Assembly (NCBI GenBank): GCA_040514265.1
Contig: JBEVCD010000039.1
Coordinates: forward strand, 1-6,152
Source: WYZ-LMO2 sp040514265
Lineage (GTDB): Archaea; Halobacteriota; Archaeoglobi; Archaeoglobales; Archaeoglobaceae
Reading direction: 5' to 3'
Length of the DNA stretch: 6,152 nucleotides
A program made the translations under genes and the position numbers. This document shows, piece by piece, positions 1 to 4,081 of the stretch. The notes under the pieces were generated by a model. That model had not been told where the DNA came from and did not search any database. It saw nothing but the letters and a program-made list of their open reading frames with translations. Within the stretch, counting starts at the first letter, position 1, and each line of letters starts with the position of its first letter.

Positions 1-6
1 CCCTTT

Positions 7-13
7 TCACCTC
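7..13 (-). promoter_or_regulatory. Ribosome binding site for a leftward gene starting just off the left edge
   Basis: On the minus strand this reads GAGGTGA, a strong match to the archaeal anti-Shine-Dalgarno sequence (16S 3' end ...ATCACCTCCT). Six bases, AAAGGG, lie between it and the window edge, which is a normal spacing to a start codon. I infer that a leftward protein gene starts within a few bases outside the window. The coding part is not visible, so its product is unknown. Confidence 0.55.
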
Positions 14-76
14 TTTTTCAAGCGGGCGATGTGCGGAATTTCTGCTAACGTGTTGCGGGCATCTGAAGCGTTTTTG

Positions 77-112
77 CTTATAAACGTCTTAAACAATTGC
101 ACAGTTATAAAT
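77..112 (-). promoter_or_regulatory. Two TATA-like boxes, probable promoter of the leftward off-window gene
   Basis: Two near-palindromic TTATAA cores lie at 77-84 (CTTATAAA) and 105-112 (TTATAAAT). Read leftward they are TTTATAAG and ATTTATAA, both good archaeal TATA boxes. Leftward transcripts would start near 55 or 80 and carry a leader of about 50-80 nt into the ribosome binding site at 7-13. Because the cores are almost symmetrical they could also work rightward, in which case the second would start a transcript near 132. Direction cannot be decided from sequence alone. Confidence 0.4.
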
Positions 113-131
113 CTTGCGAAACCATCCGAGC

Positions 132-200
132 GAATGTTGTCCAAGTGCGATAGCCGTGAAGCGAAGCGGAGAACATCAGTATCAAGAAAATCCTAATACT
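132..200 (+). other. Possible small structured RNA or 20-codon leaderless ORF
   Basis: If the TATA box at 105-112 works rightward, transcription would start about 26-28 nt later, at 132-134. Two things begin there. First, a hairpin: 134-142 (ATGTTGTCC) pairs with 168-176 (GGAGAACAT) in eight of nine positions, with one G-G mismatch and a 25-nt loop. Second, an ATG at 134 opens a 20-codon ORF (MLSKCDSREAK..., stop TAA at 194-196) that would be leaderless. No box C/D sequences were found and an H/ACA fold could not be argued convincingly. Either reading, or chance, is possible. Confidence 0.2.
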
Positions 201-370
201 TCTGTAACCGCTTTCCCTCAGCTTTTATCCTAGAAGTTTCTTGAGGTTCCTGAGGCATAGAGTAGATAAAGTTTATTTTAAAATTTTTGCTAGGATAGAG
301 TCCTGTTTCATTTTAAGTGACACGAAGGGTATCACAGTTCGTTACACGGCAACGAGAGAGCTCTGAGAGG
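197..370. other. Intergenic stretch without a recognisable gene
   Basis: No supported ORF or RNA gene was found here on either strand. It includes an AT-rich run at 268-288 and two pairs of short inverted repeats: CCTCAG (216-221) with CTGAGG (250-255), and ATCCTAG (227-233) with CTAGGAT (290-296). The longest leftward reading frame starting with ATG noticed has only 12 codons. It may serve as spacer and terminator region between the tRNA-Gln gene and the leftward off-window gene. Confidence 0.5.
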
Positions 371-396
371 GAAAAAAACCCGGAAAAATTGCGGGT
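371..396 (-). terminator. Hairpin and T-run terminator of tRNA-Gln
   Basis: Read leftward from the tRNA 3' end, the sequence has ACCCG (396-392), a nine-base T-rich loop, CGGGT (382-378), and then seven T residues in all (378-372, the first also being the last base of the stem). A five-pair stem followed by a T-run is the shape of an intrinsic terminator. Archaeal RNA polymerase can stop at T-runs alone, so the hairpin may not be needed. It begins about 17 nt past the tRNA 3' end. Confidence 0.55.
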
Positions 397-412
397 GAAA
401 GTTTTATAGACA

Positions 413-485
413 TAGCCCCGCGGGGATTCGAACCCCGGTCGCCGGCTCCAAAGGCCGGCATGATTGACCGCTACACCACGGGGCT
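413..485 (-). tRNA. tRNA-Gln, anticodon UUG
   Basis: The minus strand folds as a complete 73-nt tRNA. The acceptor stem AGCCCCG pairs with CGGGGCT, and the discriminator base is A. The D arm is short, with a three-pair stem GTG/CAT around TAGCGGTCAAT. The anticodon stem CCGGC/GCCGG encloses the loop CTTTGGA, giving anticodon TTG, which reads CAA. The variable loop is CGAC and the T arm is CGGGG-TTCGAAT-CCCCG. There is no intron, and the 3' CCA is not encoded (ATG follows position 72), so it must be added by the CCA-adding enzyme. The A1-U72 pair is typical of archaeal tRNA-Gln. In archaea this tRNA is normally charged with Glu and then amidated by GatDE (established knowledge). A TATA-like box lies about 28 nt upstream and a terminator downstream. 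Confidence 0.96.
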
Positions 486-508
486 TCGGTTTTGAGTGTT
501 CGCTTCAG

Positions 509-517
509 CTAAAAAAG
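509..517 (-). promoter_or_regulatory. TATA-like box of tRNA-Gln
   Basis: On the minus strand this reads CTTTTTTAG, an A/T-rich box whose centre is about 28 nt before the first tRNA base. That is the expected distance for a transcript starting at or just before the mature 5' end, as is usual for archaeal tRNA genes. The box shares a 72-bp gap with the divergent promoter of the lipoprotein gene. Confidence 0.5.
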
Positions 518-528
518 CTTTACCGAGG

Positions 529-545
529 TTTTTTAAGCTATAAAT
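529..545 (+). promoter_or_regulatory. TATA box region of the lipoprotein gene
   Basis: TTTTTTAA (529-536) is centred about 25 nt before the ATG at 558, the spacing expected for a leaderless archaeal transcript. A textbook-looking CTATAAAT (538-545) sits closer, with its first TATA base 19 nt before the ATG, and would place the transcript start inside the coding region. I therefore favour the upstream box. No ribosome binding site lies before the ATG, which agrees with leaderless initiation. Confidence 0.45.
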
Positions 546-557
546 GGACGATTCCAC

Positions 558-1520
558 ATGAGGTGGATTCCGCTAATCGTCGCCCTGATTCTGTGCGGCT
601 GCGTTTCGCAGCTTCAGCCGGTGGATTTAAAAGAGAGACTCTGGCGTTACGACCTCAGATACGCACTCGAAGTGACTCTGTCGGCTGAAGAGGTCGCTAA
701 GGTTTCAAAGCTCGCGGAGGAGCTCAGAGGTGGCGACATCATCGAGAGCGCTTACAACATCCTCAGGTGGGAAGAGGAAAACATAGACTACGACGAGGCA
801 AGGGCTGCCGAACCTCCGCCAGAGATAGTAATCTACTACCGGGGCGACGTTCCGGTGGATGTGGTCGTAACCGGCAGCGAGCAGTACAGAACACCTTCGG
901 AAATTCTCTCCTACCGCAGCGGAGTCTGTAGAGATTACGCGATCCTCACGGCAGCCCTGCTGCTGGCGATGAACTACAGTCCCGTCTATGTGTTCTACGT
1001 AGACTTCGCGGGCACTGATATAGACCACGTAACCGCAGCCGTTAGCATCGGGGGCGTTTACTTCATCCTCGACCAAAAACCGCCGATCTACACCCTGAGA
1101 CATTACTACGATCACTGGCTCGAAAAGGGAGTGAAGATAAGCAGAGTAGAGGTCTACGAGGTCGGCGAAGGTGTCAGGCTGCTCGGAAATATTAGCTGGG
1201 AGGAAATCGTGAACTGTAAGCCGTTTGCGGGTTGCTACGAGGTCAAACCCTCGGATTTGAGAAGGATATCTGCCGACCTGTGCGCGGAGCTGCAGAAACT
1301 CGGCTTACACTGGGACTCGACGATCGGCGAAGTGTTGTACGGCTACAGCGGCGGATTGCTGTGGAAGATGAAGCTCAGCTACCACCCGCTCCTGCACGAC
1401 GTTTTCATCAGAGAAGTTCTCAGCTCTCTTGGCGACAAGCTGGGTAACGCTAAAGCTTTCAACATCGAAGCTATGGCAGATGGAGGAGTTGTGGAGGTAA
1501 AAGTCTTTCTGGCTTGGTAG
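558..1520 (+). CDS. Putative lipoprotein with transglutaminase-like (papain-fold) domain
   Basis: The 320-residue product has a short signal peptide, MRWIPLIVALILCGC, with basic R2, a hydrophobic stretch, and a lipobox-like LCGC that makes C15 the probable lipidated residue. It is therefore likely anchored to the outer face of the cytoplasmic membrane. The central part resembles the transglutaminase-like superfamily: C124 in SGVCRDYAIL, H157 in DHVTAA and D172 in FILDQ are in the order and spacing of a Cys-His-Asp triad. Residues 175-320 look like an accessory C-terminal part that I do not recognise, with two further cysteines at C220 and C226. Members of this fold include proteases, amidases and cross-linking enzymes, and the substrate here is unknown. 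The start is chosen because it gives the positively charged signal peptide; the 5' region has no ribosome binding site and looks leaderless. The gene is transcribed alone and meets the zinc-ribbon gene tail to tail. Confidence 0.88.
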   Translation: MRWIPLIVALILCGCVSQLQPVDLKERLWRYDLRYALEVTLSAEEVAKVSKLAEELRGGDIIESAYNILRWEEENIDYDEARAAEPPPEIVIYYRGDVPVDVVVTGSEQYRTPSEILSYRSGVCRDYAILTAALLLAMNYSPVYVFYVDFAGTDIDHVTAAVSIGGVYFILDQKPPIYTLRHYYDHWLEKGVKISRVEVYEVGEGVRLLGNISWEEIVNCKPFAGCYEVKPSDLRRISADLCAELQKLGLHWDSTIGEVLYGYSGGLLWKMKLSYHPLLHDVFIREVLSSLGDKLGNAKAFNIEAMADGGVVEVKVFLAW

Positions 1521-1844
1521 CTACTTCTTCCTCCTCTTTAACAGTGAAGGTAAGTGTATGACGTACCTCCCGTCCTCCTGAAGGGCTATGACTATCTCGT
1601 CCCGTTCAAGCAGCTTCTCGATGTTTATCTCATACTGCCCCGGCGCGATTATTCGGACACTCTCTATCCCGAACCTCGCAGCCTCCCTCTTTACCTCCTC
1701 GACTTTTTCCACGCCGGCTTTCTCGGGTTTCCTCCTCTCCTTCGGAACGTACATGAACTTGTTGTTACCGCACTCGCAACCGCTGAGTAAGCGCATGTCG
1801 CCGTCGGCGTACAGCTTCCCGCACTTGGTGCAGCGGTGCGGCAT
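1521..1844 (-). CDS. arvC: Zinc-ribbon protein, OapC/ArvC family (COG3364-like)
   Basis: This 107-residue protein starts with a zinc ribbon: C5 and C8 (CTKC) and C23 and C25 (CEC) are the four likely zinc ligands. A charged linker follows (about 34-56), then a small C-terminal domain with alternating hydrophobic residues (ESVRIIAPGQYEINIEKLL, then DEIVIAL and YVIHLP) and a basic tail KRRKK. The order matches the euryarchaeal family found next to a DUF2073 protein and a Ras/Era-like GTPase, named ArvC in work on haloarchaeal extracellular vesicles. The ATG overlaps the stop codon of the preceding gene (TAATG), so translation is probably coupled. It is the last gene of the leftward train, and its TAG directly abuts the TAG of the convergent lipoprotein gene. 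The molecular role of the zinc ribbon (nucleic-acid or protein binding) is not shown by the sequence. Confidence 0.88.
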   Translation of the reverse strand: MPHRCTKCGKLYADGDMRLLSGCECGNNKFMYVPKERRKPEKAGVEKVEEVKREAARFGIESVRIIAPGQYEINIEKLLERDEIVIALQEDGRYVIHLPSLLKRRKK

Positions 1845-2194
1845 TACACCTGCACCAGAGCCTTTATCAAATCCTTCTGCTTCTCCAGTGTCTTCAGCCT
1901 GTTCGCCGGTCCTATGACCATCAGCCTGCCGTGCTTCTTGCCGAACAGCTTCGAGAGTATCGACTTCTCCCTGACGGGATATGTCTCGACCTCTATGCCC
2001 ACGAAGTTCTCGTGGTCTATTTCGAGCATCGTCATCTCGATTAGTTTTGCTTCCTCCTCCGGCGTCAGACCGGCTTCGAGAACCACTATCTTTCCCTCCT
2101 TGACGCTGTCGAGTATCATCCGCAGTTTCTCCATTGAGGGCATCTTTTCAAGCCTCTCCTTCGATATCAGGTTGAGCTGCACGCCCATAACCAT
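1844..2194 (-). CDS. arvB: DUF2073 protein, OapB/ArvB family
   Basis: This protein of about 116 residues has no signal peptide or membrane helix. It has an N-terminal helical part (LISKERLEKMPSMEKLRMIL), a hydrophobic strand followed by an acidic segment (GKIVVLEAGLTPEEEAKLIE), an acidic ETYPVREKSI region and a C-terminal RLMVIGPANRLKTLEKQ motif. This pattern and the neighbours match DUF2073, the ArvB partner of the vesicle-linked GTPase. The start is uncertain by a few codons. GTG at 2197 would overlap the GTPase stop by 4 bp; ATG at 2194 has GAGAGG about 8-10 nt upstream and is preferred; ATG at 2188 is also possible. Overlaps on both sides imply coupled synthesis of all three proteins, consistent with a complex. 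Its biochemical activity is unknown; family assignment is good, mechanism is not. Confidence 0.85.
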   Translation of the reverse strand: MVMGVQLNLISKERLEKMPSMEKLRMILDSVKEGKIVVLEAGLTPEEEAKLIEMTMLEIDHENFVGIEVETYPVREKSILSKLFGKKHGRLMVIGPANRLKTLEKQKDLIKALVQV

Positions 2195-2829
2195 CACCCG
2201 AACCTCTCAGCCATCGCCCTGTAGAGGGAATCTATGTTTATGCCCTTAAGAGCCGATATCGGCACGACCGGATGCTGCGGAAATGCAGCCTTTATGCGGG
2301 CTGGCGAGGCGTTCGGGAGGTCTATCTTGTTGGCAACTATCAGCAGCGGGAGCTTCCTCGCCTCTATGTTTCCGACTATCGTGACGTTGACCTGCGTGTA
2401 AGGGTCTTCGGTTGCGTCCATGACGAGAAGAACACCGTCGAGGTCGTCGAGCCACTTTATAGCCTCTATAACTCCCTCCGTCGCCTCTTTAGCTCTCCTC
2501 TTCGCCTCCTCCTCGCTGAGCCCGTAGCGCAGGAAGTCGTGGAAGTCTATCTTCGTCGCCAGACCGGGCGTGTCGACGATATCGATCGTCAGCGACTTGC
2601 CGTCGACCTCTATCTTTACCCCTTCCCTGAGTCTAGCCCTCCTCGTCTCGTGCGGAACCTCGCTCGGCGAACCCATTATGTCGCCCGTCCAGTCTCTGAG
2701 TATTCTGTTAGCCAGCGTCGTCTTTCCAGCGTTCGGCGGACCGTATATACCTATTCTCACCTTGTCCTTCCTGAAGAACAGCTTCAACAGAAACCTGAAC
2801 CTTTTTCTGAGCGACAGCATCAGACCCAT
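2194..2829 (-). CDS. arvA: Small Era/Ras-like GTPase, ArvA family
   Basis: The 211-residue product is a TRAFAC-class GTPase with all key motifs: G1/P-loop GPPNAGKT (30-37), G3 DTPG (86-89), G4 NKID (167-170) and G5 SAL (192-194). T62 in PHETRR is a candidate G2 threonine. There is no KH domain, so it is not a true Era. Residues 1-23 (MGLMLSLRKRFRFLLKLFFR and following DK) are basic and hydrophobic and can form an amphipathic helix, suggesting peripheral attachment to the inner face of the membrane, as in Arf/Sar1 proteins (inference). Neighbouring DUF2073 and zinc-ribbon genes identify it as the GTPase that drives extracellular vesicle formation in haloarchaea (established there, inferred here). 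The ATG at 2829 has GAGGTG five nt upstream. The gene lies 40 bp after mptA and overlaps the next gene. Confidence 0.9.
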   Translation of the reverse strand: MGLMLSLRKRFRFLLKLFFRKDKVRIGIYGPPNAGKTTLANRILRDWTGDIMGSPSEVPHETRRARLREGVKIEVDGKSLTIDIVDTPGLATKIDFHDFLRYGLSEEEAKRRAKEATEGVIEAIKWLDDLDGVLLVMDATEDPYTQVNVTIVGNIEARKLPLLIVANKIDLPNASPARIKAAFPQHPVVPISALKGINIDSLYRAMAERFG

Positions 2830-2834
2830 CGTGA

Positions 2835-2840
2835 CACCTC
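2835..2840 (-). promoter_or_regulatory. Ribosome binding site of the GTPase gene
   Basis: The minus strand reads GAGGTG five nt before the ATG at 2829, a clear Shine-Dalgarno match. It fixes the start of the GTPase and implies translation from a transcript with a leader, for example read-through from mptA. This contrasts with the leaderless look of mptA. Confidence 0.65.
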
Positions 2841-2854
2841 TGGAAGATTAGACA

Positions 2855-2869
2855 GTATAAATTAAAAAC
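2855..2869 (-). promoter_or_regulatory. Possible weak promoter or T-run between mptA and the GTPase gene
   Basis: After the mptA stop codon the minus strand reads GTTTTTAATTTATAC. The T-run could partly terminate mptA transcripts. AATTTATAC resembles a TATA box whose start site would fall near 2831, but such a transcript would lack the ribosome binding site at 2835-2840. I consider read-through from mptA more likely, with this element as modulation or chance. Confidence 0.25.
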
Positions 2870-3787
2870 TTACCTCAGCAGCTCGCTCCTGAGCTCACCA
2901 AAGCTCGCCACCCTTTCGGCTACGACGTTGTGCTGGTGGATACTCTCCTCGTTCTCCTGCCTTATGAACACGATAGCATCGTCCGGCGCATCGGGAAAAG
3001 CTTCGACGAGTTTTGCCGCCATGATCCTGACACTATCCTCGACGAAGCGGGTGTTTCTGTGAGCTCTCTCGACGACTTCGAGCTCGTCCTCTCTCTTCAG
3101 AATTTCGTAGGTTTCGTAACTCATCGAAGCTCTTGCGATCTCGATGAGCTTGGATATCGGTACGTCGAAGCCCTTGACTTCCACTTTTATCATCGCCCTA
3201 CCCCGCTGGTTGTGGGTCGCAACGGGGACGACTTCGAGTATCCTGCGAACGTCCTCCTCTGAGTAGCCCAGAGCTTTCAGCCTCTCGGCTGACACAGCTT
3301 TGATCAGCTCCTGCGCGCAGGGACATGCAGTCACGCCCGTGACCTCCGCCCCGACCATAACCCTCCTTCCACCGCTCTTCTCGACTAAAGCCTCGCTCAT
3401 AATCTTCACGACCTCCTGCGTCTGCAGTGAGCTTCTCGGCGTCCTCTTCCGCATTATCAGTTCCGACACCATGAAGACCTCAGCCCTGCTCGCGTACTCG
3501 TGCCTTTCGAGGAGCTGCTCCGCTATTCTGACCACAAGCTCCTCCACGTTCTTTATGGGCTTCGAAATGAGGGACTCTATGACCTCGTCGACGACCTCGA
3601 AGTTGCGGCTGAGGCTCACGCCTTTGAGGTACGAGGGCAAATCGACGAAAACGTCGAACGACGATATGAGGATTATCGGTCTTCTGGACTCTCTTTCAAC
3701 CTCCACGAGCTTTTTTATCCCGACGGCACCAACCCTGCTAAGTCCTATAGGGTAATCTGGCTTGAGCAGCTGAACGTCTGGAAGCAT
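2870..3787 (-). CDS. mptA: GTP cyclohydrolase MptA (GCYH-IB/FolE2 superfamily, archaeal type)
   Basis: The enzyme is Fe(II)-dependent and converts GTP to 7,8-dihydroneopterin 2',3'-cyclic phosphate, the first step of the pterin branch of tetrahydromethanopterin synthesis (established for the family). The 305-residue length is normal. Visible family motifs are the N-terminal P-D-x-Q start, SSFDVFVDLP (42-51), EVTGVTACPCAQ (148-159, with C155 and C157), ATHNQRG (190-196) and ESIHQHN (281-287). H192 and one of H284/H286 are the likely metal ligands, by analogy with characterised MptA. The protein should be cytosolic. Initiation at ATG 3787 is supported by a TATA box about 24-26 nt upstream and by the lack of a ribosome binding site, so the transcript is probably leaderless. 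It follows the cysteine-rich gene by 21 bp and precedes the GTPase by 40 bp. Pterin synthesis fits the C1 metabolism of Archaeoglobales. Confidence 0.95.
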   Translation of the reverse strand: MLPDVQLLKPDYPIGLSRVGAVGIKKLVEVERESRRPIILISSFDVFVDLPSYLKGVSLSRNFEVVDEVIESLISKPIKNVEELVVRIAEQLLERHEYASRAEVFMVSELIMRKRTPRSSLQTQEVVKIMSEALVEKSGGRRVMVGAEVTGVTACPCAQELIKAVSAERLKALGYSEEDVRRILEVVPVATHNQRGRAMIKVEVKGFDVPISKLIEIARASMSYETYEILKREDELEVVERAHRNTRFVEDSVRIMAAKLVEAFPDAPDDAIVFIRQENEESIHQHNVVAERVASFGELRSELLR

Positions 3788-3807
3788 AAGCTGGGTTGGA
3801 GCGGAAC

Positions 3808-3819
3808 TTTATAGCTTTT
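3808..3819 (-). promoter_or_regulatory. BRE and TATA box of mptA, overlapping the upstream stop codon
   Basis: On the minus strand GGAAAAGCTATAAAG includes a purine-rich BRE-like stretch and CTATAAA (3814-3808). The first TATA base is 26 nt before the mptA ATG, so transcription should start at or next to the ATG. The TAA stop codon of the cysteine-rich protein gene (3811-3809) is part of the box. No ribosome binding site exists between box and ATG. Confidence 0.65.
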
Positions 3820-4081
3820 CCAAATTGTCCCCTTTGAGGCGAGAAAGCAGCTCGGCGACTTCCTCCTCGCTCAGAGGTCTCGTGACGAAAACAGCTCCGC
3901 TTTCGACTTTAACGCATGCTGTCTCGCAGCCGCAGATTACGAAAAGGACATCGAAGCCGTCGTCAGAATCATAAATGTAAAAAATGTTTTCCCTACCGGC
4001 GACCTTCGCGATCGTCTCCTCGACGCTTTCCCTCCGGTACCTCGGATTGCACCCTCCGCAGTATTTTATCCCTATCCTCAT
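3809..4081 (-). CDS. Small cysteine-rich protein coupled to abfD
   Basis: This 90-residue soluble protein has five cysteines in two clusters: C8 and C11 in YCGGCNPRYRR near the N-terminus, and C50, C52 and C56 in CGCETACV in the middle. The layout (strand with CGGCNPR, helix, strand LFVICGCE, C-terminal helix) recalls small CGGCNPR-type proteins seen beside anaerobic acyl-CoA and amino-acid fermentation genes, but I do not know an established function. The ATG overlaps the abfD stop codon by 4 bp (ATGA), so it is translated together with AbfD. A role in delivering or repairing the [4Fe-4S] cluster, binding a metal, or thiol redox is inference from the cysteines and the coupling. It could also act as a regulatory subunit. 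A TATA box for mptA is embedded at its 3' end. Confidence 0.85.
   Translation of the reverse strand: MRIGIKYCGGCNPRYRRESVEETIAKVAGRENIFYIYDSDDGFDVLFVICGCETACVKVESGAVFVTRPLSEEEVAELLSRLKGDNLEKL

Noticed and set aside
544..561. Five-codon upstream ORF whose TGA overlaps the lipoprotein ATG
   Set aside because: The favoured transcript start lies downstream of it, so it would not be in the mRNA; its size gives no independent support.
464..688. Rightward 74-codon frame running from the tRNA gene into the lipoprotein gene
   Set aside because: It begins inside the tRNA and overlaps the lipoprotein frame, which has the better protein features.
705..1115. Leftward 136-codon frame inside the lipoprotein gene
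   Set aside because: It is antisense to the signal peptide and triad-bearing frame, and no promoter or ribosome binding site was seen.
1836..2249. Rightward open frame opposite the DUF2073 gene
   Set aside because: The translation is a serine/phenylalanine-rich antisense artefact; the leftward frames overlap in the tidy way expected of a real operon.
2194..2829. Identification of the GTPase as Era, the ribosome-assembly factor
   Set aside because: At 211 residues it has no C-terminal KH domain, and its neighbours are those of the ArvA cluster.
2272..2865. Long rightward open frame of 197 codons opposite the GTPase gene
   Set aside because: It lies antisense to a gene with complete GTPase motifs, its translation is rich in R, V, L and Y without any family pattern, and it is explained by the codon bias of the true gene.
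3300..3814. Rightward open frames opposite mptA
   Set aside because: They are shadows of a confidently identified enzyme gene, with repetitive S/T/L-rich or R-rich translations and no start signals.
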